DNA from: an uncultured Lachnospiraceae bacterium
GTDB lineage: Bacteria; Bacillota; Clostridia; Lachnospirales; Lachnospiraceae
Direction: 5' to 3'
Length of the DNA: 64,000 nucleotides
Assembly: GCA_947591245.1 (NCBI GenBank)
Contig: CANQCY010000001.1
Location: 1-64,000, forward strand
How positions within the stretch are numbered: the first letter of the stretch is position 1; each line of letters opens with the position of its first letter. This document shows, in pieces, positions 17,322-26,310 of the stretch. The notes under the pieces are model-generated. The model did no database searches. It saw only the letters and a program-made list of their open reading frames with translations, and was not told the DNA's origin. A program made the translations under genes and the position numbers.

Positions 17322-18848
17322 GTGGCAGACGACAGAATCTATATAGCGATCGACCTGAAATCATTTTACGCTTCTGTGGAGTGCCGGGAGAGAAACCGTG
17401 ATCCATTGACTACAAATCTTGTGGTGGCAGACAAGAGCCGGACGGAGAAAACGATCTGTCTCGCCGTTTCACCCTCGCTCAAGTCCTATGGAATACCCGG
17501 ACGTCCCCGGCTCTTTGAGGTGGTACAAAAGGTAAATGAAGCAAACAATGCCCGCAAATGGAAAGTTCCGGGTGGAGTATTTTCCGGAACATCCGATGAT
17601 AGCGAGGCATTGAAGGCAAATCCGGCGCTGGCGATCGATTATATCGTTGCCCCTCCCCGCATGGCTTACTATATGGAATACAGCACAAGAATTTATAATA
17701 TTTATCTTAAATACATCGCACCAGAGGATATTCACATCTACTCCATAGATGAGGTGTTTATGGATGTGACGCACTATCTTTCCGCTTACAGGATGACTGC
17801 GAGAGAGCTTGCAATGACAATCATACAGGATGTTTTGGATTCGACCGGAATAACCGCTACGGCGGGGATCGGCACCAATCTGTATCTTTGCAAGATTGCG
17901 ATGGATATAGTGGCGAAGCGCATCCAGCCAGACAAGAATGGAGTAAGGATCGCCAAGCTTGACGAGGCGTCCTACCGGAGATTGCTGTGGAGCCACAGGC
18001 CTCTTACTGATTTTTGGCGGGTTGGGCGCGGATATGCGAAGAAATTGGAGGAACATGGACTTTACACAATGGGAGATATTGCGAGATGCTCCATTGGAAA
18101 GTCAAATGAATATCACAACGAGGAACTTTTGTATAAACTTTTTGGTATCAATGCCGAGCTGCTGATCGATCATGCATGGGGGTATGAGCCTTGCACGATA
18201 GAGCAGATCAAAGCCTATAAGCCTGAAACAAACAGCGCATGCTCCGGTCAGGTGCTGAATAGTCCATACGATTTTGATAAAGCAAAGCTGGTTGTGAAAG
18301 AAATGACGGATCTCATGGCGCTTGACTTGGTGGATAAAAGGCTTGTGACCGACCAGATCGTGCTGACGATAGGGTATGATGTTAAAAATTTGTCCGATCC
18401 GGAACGAAGCAAAAACTACAGGGGAGCTGTCGCAACTGACCGATACGGCCGTAAAGTTCCAAAACACGCTCACGGAACTACAAACCTGAAAAAGCAGACG
18501 TCTTCTGCGAAAATGATTGTCGATGCGGTGATGGAGCTGTATGATAAAATCGTGGATAAAAACCTGCTTGTCAGGCGGATTAGCATTACTGCCAATAAGC
18601 TTGTGGATGAGTCCAGTGTAAAACGGATGGGTCAATATCAGCAGCTTGAATTATTTACTGACTATGAGGCTTTGGAGCAGAAACAAGCGGAAGAGGAAGC
18701 GTTGTTACAACGGGAGAGGCGCATGCAGAACGCCATGCTTGACATTAAAAAGAAATTTGGGAAAAATGCCATTCTAAAAGGAATGAACCTTCAGGAGGGA
18801 GCGACGGCGAGAGAGCGCAATGCGCAGATTGGCGGGCATAAGGCATAG
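17322..18848 (+). CDS. Y-family DNA polymerase (UmuC/ImpB-like)
   Basis: Translesion polymerase of about 508 residues, starting at GTG 17322 behind an AAGGGGGC site. The catalytic metal ligands are in YIAIDLKSFYASVEC (about residues 6-20) and IYSIDEVFMDVT (about 139-150), and the thumb helix-hairpin-helix and little-finger regions follow. The length and the paired YolD-like gene 24 nt downstream match the UvrX/UmuC-type genes often carried on mobile elements of Firmicutes. It should be recruited to stalled forks for error-prone synthesis. It is the largest intact gene in an otherwise decayed island. Confidence 0.92.
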   Translation: MADDRIYIAIDLKSFYASVECRERNRDPLTTNLVVADKSRTEKTICLAVSPSLKSYGIPGRPRLFEVVQKVNEANNARKWKVPGGVFSGTSDDSEALKANPALAIDYIVAPPRMAYYMEYSTRIYNIYLKYIAPEDIHIYSIDEVFMDVTHYLSAYRMTARELAMTIIQDVLDSTGITATAGIGTNLYLCKIAMDIVAKRIQPDKNGVRIAKLDEASYRRLLWSHRPLTDFWRVGRGYAKKLEEHGLYTMGDIARCSIGKSNEYHNEELLYKLFGINAELLIDHAWGYEPCTIEQIKAYKPETNSACSGQVLNSPYDFDKAKLVVKEMTDLMALDLVDKRLVTDQIVLTIGYDVKNLSDPERSKNYRGAVATDRYGRKVPKHAHGTTNLKKQTSSAKMIVDAVMELYDKIVDKNLLVRRISITANKLVDESSVKRMGQYQQLELFTDYEALEQKQAEEEALLQRERRMQNAMLDIKKKFGKNAILKGMNLQEGATARERNAQIGGHKA

Positions 18849-18872
18849 TAGTCGAGATTGGAGGGACAGCTT

Positions 18873-19304
18873 ATGTTTAAAAATGCGAATGATCACGAAT
18901 ATGACGATATCATCAATCTGCCAAATCCGACTTCTAAGACGCACCTGCGCATGCCGCTTTACAATCGTGCGGCTCAGTTTTCTCCGTTCGCCGCTCTTAC
19001 CGGACATGAAGCCGCCGTGAAAGAAGAAGCCCGGCTGACGGAAGAAAAAAAGGAACTTGGTGAAGACGAGATAGCACGGCTCAATGAGAAACTGAACGTC
19101 ATTATCAAGAATATCGGTACAGAGAAGATGGTTACAATAACTTACTTTGTGCCAGATGACAGAAAATCCGGTGGATCATATGTTTCTTGTTCCGGTATTG
19201 TAAAGAGAATTGATGAATATGAACATACGATTGTTTTGACGGATCAAACAGTGATACCAATAGCGCAGATCAGCAGAATAGAGGGTGAAATGTTTGTTAA
19301 CTGA
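18873..19304 (+). CDS. YolD-like protein
   Basis: ATG 18873 is chosen because GGAGGG (18860-18865) lies seven bases upstream; the in-frame TTG 18858 overlaps that site. The product of 143 residues has YNRAAQFSPFAALTGHE, the hallmark of the YolD-like family, then a charged helix and a C-terminal beta-rich part ending in IPIAQISRIEGE. YolD-like proteins habitually sit beside Y-family polymerases and are thought to act with them, though the mechanism is unsettled. Confidence 0.88.
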   Translation: MFKNANDHEYDDIINLPNPTSKTHLRMPLYNRAAQFSPFAALTGHEAAVKEEARLTEEKKELGEDEIARLNEKLNVIIKNIGTEKMVTITYFVPDDRKSGGSYVSCSGIVKRIDEYEHTIVLTDQTVIPIAQISRIEGEMFVN

Positions 19305-19351
19305 ATAATTAAATCCTGAAGGACAGGGTTGATTGCTACGAAATTGCAAAA

Positions 19352-19558
19352 ATGCCCCAATCGCCTATTCAAATCAATTATTATGCATATATTGACGCAA
19401 TTCGCATAGCTGCAGATAAAAGGGAGAAAAATTGGGAGATATTATATGAATCACCCGGGTGTTTTCGCGCAGGGATACAAATTGAAAAGTCTATGAAAAT
19501 TGCCAAGTTACAATTTGTAATGGAGGAATACGATGAATATAAAATGGGATGCAAATAA
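19352..19558 (+). CDS. short hypothetical frame, possibly a remnant
   Basis: A 68-residue frame beginning MPQSPIQINYYAYIDAIRIA overlaps the next gene's start by 26 nt. No clear ribosome site precedes it. The last part looks like upstream sequence of the methyltransferase rather than protein. I recognise no family. Confidence 0.25.
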   Translation: MPQSPIQINYYAYIDAIRIAADKREKNWEILYESPGCFRAGIQIEKSMKIAKLQFVMEEYDEYKMGCK

Positions 19559-20052
19559 GTATACGGAGGATTTTTCCTTTGTTCACCAATATGGGAATAG
19601 CGTTATTGAGTTGATTGACGCCGACAAGGGCAGTTCCATATTGGATTTGGGGTGCGGCAACGGCGCATTAACAAAAGCATTACAAGATAAAGGCTATTTA
19701 GTTACAGGTATGGACGCATCCAAAGAACTTTTAGATATAGCAAAAGAAAAATATCCGGACATTGATTTTATGCAAGGAGACGCTGCCGACTTTACGCTCC
19801 CCAAACTGGCCGACGTTGTATTTTCCAACGCAGTGTTTCATTGGATTGGCAAGGATAAACAACAGAATATGCTCAAATGCGTATATAATGTTCTGAATAA
19901 GAATGGCCAGTTCGTTTTCGATTGTTAAAATGGAGCAAGAGAAAGCAGAAATTGCGGATAAAGCGGTAGAGGCGCTGCGAAATGATTTGCTTATGAATGG
20001 AAAATGGCATGCCGATTATGTCAGAATCAGAATGAAGGCTGTCCGTTTATAA
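19533..20052 (+). pseudogene. class I SAM-dependent methyltransferase with internal deletion
   Basis: From ATG 19533 (TGGAGGAA upstream) the frame encodes the AdoMet-binding half: SSILDLGCGNGALTKAL, VTGMDASKELL, DFMQGDAADF and VVFSNAVFHWI. It stops at 19928 just after GQFVFDC, where related small-molecule methyltransferases continue for about 110 residues. Immediately downstream, in another frame, 19930-20052 reads ...EALRNDLLMNGKWHADYVRIR, which looks like the normal C-terminus of the same family. An internal deletion with frameshift explains both pieces. Confidence 0.7.
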
Positions 20053-20241
20053 AATAAAATTCAAACTTTTATGCCATTAGCTAAAAACTTAATAATGTCA
20101 AACTTGTAGATGAATTGTATGATTTACTGCTGAAATTTAAATAGCGTCTGTTTTGGATGAAAAAGGCGCTGAAATTCTTTGATTTTACTGTCAAAAAACC
20201 AGACTTTGTAAATTTACCAAAGGCAGTTCGGGCGAAATAGA
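20053..20241. other. gene scraps at the island's right edge
   Basis: Two short frames without starts of their own are visible, one ending KLVDELYDLLLKFK at about 20139 and one reading MKKALKFFDFTVKKPDF up to about 20240. Both look like C-terminal leftovers of unrelated genes. Nothing functional is supported. Confidence 0.3.
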
Positions 20242-21612
20242 TCAATCTGATTTTTGGCTTGCCGCCTTTCCATCTATCTCCCGAAAGAAGGAAAATACGA
20301 ATGGTACGGTTATGATGAAGGTAGCGATGTCGGATGCGGTCTGGGAGATCTGAATGCCCAGAAGCCCGAAAACGTTTGATAGGATGACGATAAACGGAAT
20401 GAAGCAAAGACCGCTGCGCAGGGCGGATAAAAACGTCGCCCGTCCGTTGGAACCGACGCTTTGGAACATCATGTTTCCGCATACGGTCAGCGGGATGAAA
20501 AAGAGTGAAATGAGCTGTGCGCGGAGCGCCAGCGTGCCGATTTCGATAACGGCAGGGTCATTGCGGAACAGTCCGATCAGGTGGGAGGATAAAAACATTC
20601 CCACGATAGCAAACAGGCCGAGGAGGGTTTCGCCCGCCATTGTCGTAAACCAGAAGCTTTTCTTGACTCTTTTATATTTTTCCGCGCCATAATTAAAAGC
20701 ACATACCGGCTGGAAGCCCTGTCCCAGGCCGAGACCGACGGCGAACACGAAAAAGCAGATCCGATTGACGATGGACATAGCGGATACAGCGGCGTCACCG
20801 CCGTAAACTCCTGCATATTTATTCAGAACTATTGTGGATATGCTGTTCAATCCCTGACGCATCATGCTTGGGAAGCCTGTTTTCGCAATATTCATGATTT
20901 CTTTGTAACGCCATGAGCATTTCCGAAAAGACAAATGAGTCTGCGTCTTTCCCGATAAAAACATATAAAGCAAAAGAAAGAATCCGATGGTTTGGGAAAT
21001 TGCGGTGGAAATCCCGGCGCCTTCGATGCCCATTCCGAGTTTTACCATCAAAATCCAGTCGCCGAAAATATTTAGGATGCCGCCTGCGGTCAGCCCTACC
21101 ATAGCGAATAGCGCCCGGCCTTCATACCGCAAAATATTGTTCAGGACGCAGCTTGCCGTCATGACCGGTGCTGCGAGAAGGATAAAGGAACTGTAAGTTC
21201 TGGCGTAGGGAAGTATCGTCTCCGTGCTGCCGAGAAGCCTCATGAGCGGATTGATAAAAAGGAATCCAAAGGTTAGGATGGCCGTTCCGGCGATGAGCGA
21301 GCAGGCAAAACTGGTCGATGCCGTGACAGATGCGTGCTCCAGTTTTTTCTGTCCCAGTTTTCGCGCGATGATGCTTCCGGCGCCGTGCCCGAACATAAAG
21401 CCGAACGCCTGAATGATCGCCATGAGACCGAAAACGACGCCGGTCGCCCCGCTGGCGCTTGTACCGGCTTTGCCTACGAAAAATGTATCGGTCATATTGT
21501 AAAAACTCGTAACGAGCATGCTGATCGTCGTCGGGACGCCCAGCGAAAGGATAAGTTTGTGGATGGGCGTCTCGGTCATCTTTATATAGTGTTGTGCTGT
21601 GGATTCTTTCAT
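20242..21612 (-). CDS. MATE family efflux transporter
   Basis: The 456-residue product has about twelve membrane helices in two homologous halves and begins with the family pattern PIHKLILSLGVPTTISMLV followed by YNMTDTFFVGK. MATE pumps export drugs or cationic metabolites using a sodium or proton gradient. The minus-strand start at 21612 has a GAGG-containing site. The gene is alone on its strand and has its own promoter in the divergent region. The substrate is unknown. Confidence 0.92.
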   Translation of the reverse strand: MKESTAQHYIKMTETPIHKLILSLGVPTTISMLVTSFYNMTDTFFVGKAGTSASGATGVVFGLMAIIQAFGFMFGHGAGSIIARKLGQKKLEHASVTASTSFACSLIAGTAILTFGFLFINPLMRLLGSTETILPYARTYSSFILLAAPVMTASCVLNNILRYEGRALFAMVGLTAGGILNIFGDWILMVKLGMGIEGAGISTAISQTIGFFLLLYMFLSGKTQTHLSFRKCSWRYKEIMNIAKTGFPSMMRQGLNSISTIVLNKYAGVYGGDAAVSAMSIVNRICFFVFAVGLGLGQGFQPVCAFNYGAEKYKRVKKSFWFTTMAGETLLGLFAIVGMFLSSHLIGLFRNDPAVIEIGTLALRAQLISLFFIPLTVCGNMMFQSVGSNGRATFLSALRSGLCFIPFIVILSNVFGLLGIQISQTASDIATFIITVPFVFSFFREIDGKAASQKSD

Positions 21613-21659
21613 TGTTCCAGCGCCTCTTTTCTGTGTTGTTATTGTAAATATCCATATCT

Positions 21660-21688
21660 ATATTATCATGAATTTTGCAATTTAACAA
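21660..21688 (-). promoter_or_regulatory. promoter of the MATE gene
   Basis: On the minus strand TTGTTA (21688-21683) and TAATAT (21665-21660) are 17 bases apart, about 48 bp before the start codon. Confidence 0.55.
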
Positions 21689-21757
21689 CTGCATAACCCC
21701 ACATTATTTTTGCTGGGCGCATGTGGCGGCGATGCCAGACCGCATCAGAGTTAGGAC

Positions 21758-21785
21758 TTGACAACCTCCGATTATTCAATATACT
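21758..21785 (+). promoter_or_regulatory. promoter of the sugar dehydratase gene
   Basis: TTGACA at 21758-21763 and TATACT at 21780-21785 with a 16-base spacer lie 26 bp before ATG 21812. Confidence 0.65.
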
Positions 21786-21811
21786 TATAATAAGATGATT
21801 GGGAGGTGCCT

Positions 21812-23788
21812 ATGTTTTACTTAAAAAAATATGTAGAAAGCGGGAGGGCTTCGAGGTTATACCGGGTACTGCTCGTTATCTGGGACGCCCTGTGTATCAA
21901 CTTCTGTTCTTTTGCGGCTTTATTTATCCGGTATGAGATGAATTGGAGCCGTTTTATAAAAAGCGGAATTACAGCGGACTATCCGCAAGGTTACGTGACG
22001 ACTTTAAATGAGATGATCGTGGTAAATACGCTTATCACGCTAATTATTTTTGCGTTGTTCCGGCTGTACAACAGCGTGTGGCGTTACGCCAGCCTGCGTG
22101 AAGTGTTGGGGATTGCGGCGGCTTGCGGATTGTCGGCAGTTGTGCATTTCCTGACGATCTTCGGTACATACCGCAGGCTTCCGCGTTCTTATTTTGTCAT
22201 TTATCTCCTTCTTTTGTTCATTATGACGATGGGAGTGCGTTTTTCTTACCGGATTGTGCGGCTGCTATATAATGAAAATGTACATGGGACGGGAATGCGC
22301 AATACGATGGTGATCGGCGCCGGCGAGTCGGGCAATATGGTTATAAAAGAGCTGAAAATGAGCAACAAGCTTGACAGTAATATTTGCTGCATCATTGACG
22401 ATAATAAATCCAAACAGAATACATTTATCAACGGCGTAAAGGTGATCGGGGGAAGGGAGCGCATACTGGATGCGGCAAGATATTACGGGATTAATGAAAT
22501 CATCGTCGCTATGCCCAGCGCATCCAGGAAAGAAGTTAAGGAAATCCTTGAGATCTGCCAGCAGACGGGCGCGGAGCTGAAAATACTGCCGGGAATTTAC
22601 CAGTTTGTAACCGGAGAGGCAGCGGTGGAAAAACTGCGTTCGGTACAGATTGAGGATCTGCTTGGACGCGAGCCGGTGGAGACGGATCTGGAATCCGTTA
22701 CGAGTTATGTGAAAAATAAGGTCGTTCTCGTTACGGGGGGCGGCGGCTCCATTGGAAGCGAGCTGTGCAGGCAGATTGCGGCGAGGAAGCCGAAAATACT
22801 GATTATCTTTGATATATACGAAAATAATGCCTATGATATCCAGCAGGAATTAAAGGCGGAGTATCCGCATATGCACTTGGAGGTGCTGATCGGTTCTGTG
22901 CGGAACACGCGCCGGGTGGATGAAATATTTGCGCAGTATCATCCGGACATTGTTTATCATGCGGCGGCGCACAAGCATGTTCCGCTGATGGAAGACAGTC
23001 CGAATGAGGCGATCAAAAATAATGTATTCGGAACATACAAGACGGCGCTTGCCGCAGATAAATACGGAACGAGGAAGTTTGTGCTTATTTCTACTGACAA
23101 GGCGGTAAATCCAACCAATATTATGGGGGCGTCAAAGCGGCTCTGCGAGATGATCGTGCAGGGATTGAACCGCCATTCATCTACGGAATTTGTAGCGGTC
23201 CGCTTCGGGAATGTACTGGGCAGTAACGGAAGCGTGATTCCGTTGTTTAAAAAGCAGATTGAGGCCGGCGGTCCGGTTACGGTTACGGATAAAAGAATTA
23301 TCCGATATTTTATGACAATTCCGGAAGCGGTCGCCCTTGTGCTGCAGGCGGGGGCGTTTGCAAAGGGCGGTGAAATTTTTGTGCTTGATATGGGAGAGCC
23401 GGTTAAAATCGATGATCTGGCGAGAAATCTGATCAAGCTTTCAGGCTATGTTCCGGATGAGGATATCCGGATCGAGTACACGGGGCTTCGTCCGGGTGAA
23501 AAACTGTACGAAGAAATGCTCATGGATGAAGAGGGGCTGACCGAGACGGATAATAAACGGATTCATATCGGCAGGCCAATCGAGTTTGACGAGGTGATAT
23601 TTTTCGACTATCTGGAAAAGCTATATGAAAGCGCGTACAACGAAGCGCCCAATATCCGCGAGCGAGTAGCGGAAATGGTCGATACCTATACGATTCGCGA
23701 AGAGGATCGTCTGAGGGGAAGGAAGGTTTTAGGCGATAAGTTTTCAGATTTTTATGAGTCCAGCAAAAAGTTTGGACTGCGCGATTAG
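21812..23788 (+). CDS. membrane-bound nucleotide-sugar epimerase/dehydratase (CapD/PglF-like)
   Basis: ATG 21812, five bases after GGGAGG, is the likely start; the in-frame GTG 21806 overlaps that site. Four N-terminal membrane helices (about residues 15-155) precede a CoA-binding-like Rossmann domain (about 165-280, TMVIGAGESGNMV) and a catalytic SDR domain (about 290-590) with VLVTGGGGSIGSELC for NAD(P) binding. The segment STDKAVNPTNIMGASK takes the place of the usual YxxxK. Such proteins make 4-keto-6-deoxy sugars at the membrane for capsule, wall polymer or protein glycosylation. A CDP-glycerol transferase follows. Confidence 0.9.
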   Translation: MFYLKKYVESGRASRLYRVLLVIWDALCINFCSFAALFIRYEMNWSRFIKSGITADYPQGYVTTLNEMIVVNTLITLIIFALFRLYNSVWRYASLREVLGIAAACGLSAVVHFLTIFGTYRRLPRSYFVIYLLLLFIMTMGVRFSYRIVRLLYNENVHGTGMRNTMVIGAGESGNMVIKELKMSNKLDSNICCIIDDNKSKQNTFINGVKVIGGRERILDAARYYGINEIIVAMPSASRKEVKEILEICQQTGAELKILPGIYQFVTGEAAVEKLRSVQIEDLLGREPVETDLESVTSYVKNKVVLVTGGGGSIGSELCRQIAARKPKILIIFDIYENNAYDIQQELKAEYPHMHLEVLIGSVRNTRRVDEIFAQYHPDIVYHAAAHKHVPLMEDSPNEAIKNNVFGTYKTALAADKYGTRKFVLISTDKAVNPTNIMGASKRLCEMIVQGLNRHSSTEFVAVRFGNVLGSNGSVIPLFKKQIEAGGPVTVTDKRIIRYFMTIPEAVALVLQAGAFAKGGEIFVLDMGEPVKIDDLARNLIKLSGYVPDEDIRIEYTGLRPGEKLYEEMLMDEEGLTETDNKRIHIGRPIEFDEVIFFDYLEKLYESAYNEAPNIRERVAEMVDTYTIREEDRLRGRKVLGDKFSDFYESSKKFGLRD

Positions 23789-23840
23789 TTGCTGATCTGG
23801 TGCATGTTCGAATTGGAATCGATGCAGAAATGGAGGCTGT

Positions 23841-25001
23841 ATGATCATAAAAAAAATATTGCTGGCTGTGATGCGGCTTTTTCCGCTCAGGCGCATTCTT
23901 GTGTTTGAGAGCCATCCGGACTTTTCGGATAATTCTCTGGCGCTATATGAAGAGATGATCCGGCGGGGCGTCAACAAGCGCTACCGCATTTATTGGATTC
24001 GCACGTTTCACACGGAAGAGGAAGGCGAGCCGCCGCTTCCTGAAAACGTTGCTACGGTGCAAAAGGAGCCGCATACGTTTTGGGAATCAGTAAAACGGGC
24101 ATATGTGCTGAATTGCTGCCGTTGCATCATTGACTGCAATTCATTTGTTTATAAAAGAAGAAAGAATCAGGTGAGGATTCATCTCGGACATGGGATGCCG
24201 ATTAAGATTGATTTGGAATACAGCCGCAAATTCGGGGACTGTGATAAATATGTGGTGCAGTCGGAATTTTGGAAGAAAATTTATACGGAAAAAATATTGG
24301 TGCCCGAAGACGTCCTCTGTTATGATGGATATCCGAGGAATGATGTGCTTGTGAAGCCCGTTCAAAATAAAGCGTGGCGGGCGTCGGTCCATGCGTTCCG
24401 CAAGGTTTTGATCTGGATGCCTACGTACCGGCAGCACAGGTATAACACGGATCGGGTAATGAGAACGGAGTATCCGTACGGCATGCCGACGGTGCATAAT
24501 TCAGGCGAATTGGAGCGTCTGGAGGAAGCTTTGGAACGGGGAAATGTCCTCTTGCTGTTTCGCCCGCATCCTGTTCAGGATTTGTCTGTCTTTGAACGAT
24601 ATGCTTTTTCTCATATACAGATTGCCGACGACGATTATCTCAGGAAATTCGACATGGCATTGTATGAGCTTCTCGGCAATACGGATGGCCTGATTACGGA
24701 TTATTCTTCCGTTTATTTTGATTATTTGCTGACAGGCCGTCCGGTCGCTCTGACGATTGAAGACATCCGTTCATATTTTGAATATTTTACCCCGGCGTTT
24801 TCAGATTATAAAGAATACATCAAAGGATATTACGTGGAGAGCTTCGAACAGCTTCTTGCGTTTTTGGAAGCGATGGCGGCGGGCGTAGATACGTGCCGTT
24901 TCGCGAGGGAGATGGCAAAAAAGATGTTCCATAAGGATACGGACGGTACGTCCGCCCGCAGGATCGCAGATCTGCTTGCAGATGAATATGGGATTTGCTG
25001 A
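23841..25001 (+). CDS. CDP-glycerol glycerophosphotransferase family protein
   Basis: The 386-residue protein resembles the catalytic region of TagF/TagB-type enzymes, with HLGHGMPIKID, SEFWKKIYTEKI, DGYPRNDVL, LLFRPHP and LITDYSSVYFDYLLTGRP, including the conserved histidines. These transfer glycerol phosphate from CDP-glycerol onto teichoic-acid-like wall polymers. It is shorter than full TagF because no extra N-terminal membrane-targeting domain is present. GGAGG precedes ATG 23841. Its position behind a sugar dehydratase supports a role in surface polymer synthesis. Confidence 0.88.
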   Translation: MIIKKILLAVMRLFPLRRILVFESHPDFSDNSLALYEEMIRRGVNKRYRIYWIRTFHTEEEGEPPLPENVATVQKEPHTFWESVKRAYVLNCCRCIIDCNSFVYKRRKNQVRIHLGHGMPIKIDLEYSRKFGDCDKYVVQSEFWKKIYTEKILVPEDVLCYDGYPRNDVLVKPVQNKAWRASVHAFRKVLIWMPTYRQHRYNTDRVMRTEYPYGMPTVHNSGELERLEEALERGNVLLLFRPHPVQDLSVFERYAFSHIQIADDDYLRKFDMALYELLGNTDGLITDYSSVYFDYLLTGRPVALTIEDIRSYFEYFTPAFSDYKEYIKGYYVESFEQLLAFLEAMAAGVDTCRFAREMAKKMFHKDTDGTSARRIADLLADEYGIC

Positions 25002-25063
25002 GCATGCCGCGGGGGGATTTCGCATACTTTTAAGTAAGCGAAAATAAATTCAGGGTTTGCAGT

Positions 25064-26197
25064 ATGGAAATTTATGTTGTACAGAACGGCGATACCGTAG
25101 ATGGGATTGGCACCATGTTTTCAGTGTCCCCGGAGAGCGTTATATGGAATAATCAGCTTGTCTATCCATATGAGCTGGCGGTCGGGCAGGCTCTCCTGGT
25201 CGGTGAGTTTGACGGGACAGCTGCTCCGGAGCGGCGAAAGGCGGGCGGATACGCGTATACGTATATCAGCCGGTGGGTATTGGAGCAGACGCTGCCGTTT
25301 TTAAACCGGCTGTTTGTATTTTCTTATGGATTTACAACCAGCGGCGATATCATCGACCCGCCGAGGGACGATTCATGGATGATCCGGATGAGTTTGGAGC
25401 AGCGGGTCATTCCGATCCTGACGCTTACGCCGTTAGGACAGGATGGAAAATTTAATAATAATCTGATTCATGAGGTTATCATAAACGAGACCGTGACGGA
25501 TCGCCTGCTTATGAACCTTGTCTCACTGATGCAGGAAAAAGGATATGGGGGAATTGATATTGATTTTGAGTATATTCTTGCCGGGGACAGGGATTTTTTT
25601 ACGTCATTTGTGCAGCGGACAGTGGAAATTATGCATTCTTATGGCTTCACCGTTTCCGTGGCGCTGGCGCCGAAGACGTCTGCCGACCAGAAAGGATTGC
25701 TGTATGAGGGGAAAGATTATGCCGCGATCGGAGCTGCGGCGGATGAGGCGCTTTTGATGACGTATGAATGGGGATACAAATACGGTCCGCCCATGGCGGT
25801 CGCACCCCTCAATATGGTAAGGCGGGTGGTCGAGTATGCGGTCTCGGAAATTGACAATTCCAAAATCAATCTCGGAATTGCCAATTACGGGTACGACTGG
25901 CCGCTTCCCTTTGTGCGGGGGGAAACGGCTGCGAAGACGATCGGAAACATTGAGGCGGTCCGGATTGCGATTCAGTACGGAGCGCAGATCCGATTCGACG
26001 AACTTTCCCGATCGCCCTATTTTAATTATACGGATGAAGAGGGAACGGAACATGTGGTCTGGTATGAGGACGCGCGGAGCCTGCAGGGGAAATACGGCCT
26101 TATGGATGAATACCGGCTCAACGGAATTGGCGTATGGCAGATCATGCGCTGGTACCGGGCTATGTGGCTGCTGTTTTTTTCCGGACGGGAAGGATGA
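25064..26197 (+). CDS. LysM plus GH18 domain protein (YaaH/SleL-like)
   Basis: One LysM repeat (about residues 1-48, with YVVQNGDTVDGIG and NNQLVYP) precedes a GH18 barrel (about 65-370). The catalytic motif appears as GGIDIDFEYI near residue 165. The arrangement matches spore cortex-lytic N-acetylglucosaminidases such as SleL/YaaH, which attack peptidoglycan during germination. No signal peptide is visible, which is also usual for that family since the protein is packaged in the spore. The bound substrate is inferred. Confidence 0.85.
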   Translation: MEIYVVQNGDTVDGIGTMFSVSPESVIWNNQLVYPYELAVGQALLVGEFDGTAAPERRKAGGYAYTYISRWVLEQTLPFLNRLFVFSYGFTTSGDIIDPPRDDSWMIRMSLEQRVIPILTLTPLGQDGKFNNNLIHEVIINETVTDRLLMNLVSLMQEKGYGGIDIDFEYILAGDRDFFTSFVQRTVEIMHSYGFTVSVALAPKTSADQKGLLYEGKDYAAIGAAADEALLMTYEWGYKYGPPMAVAPLNMVRRVVEYAVSEIDNSKINLGIANYGYDWPLPFVRGETAAKTIGNIEAVRIAIQYGAQIRFDELSRSPYFNYTDEEGTEHVVWYEDARSLQGKYGLMDEYRLNGIGVWQIMRWYRAMWLLFFSGREG

Positions 26198-26236
26198 GGG
26201 CGGTCTGATATTCACAAAAAGTTCACAAATGTGTCA

Positions 26237-26265
26237 TTGATAATTATTTCACGGTGTTATATCAT
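26237..26265 (+). promoter_or_regulatory. candidate promoter of the RND transporter gene
   Basis: TTGATA at 26237-26242 and TATCAT at 26260-26265 are 17 bases apart. Two TTCACAAA copies (about 26213 and 26222) lie just upstream and could be regulator contacts. Confidence 0.45.
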
Positions 26266-26310
26266 GATATACAAAAAGCAGTGATGCAGCAATTTAGGAG
26301 GAAATGAACG

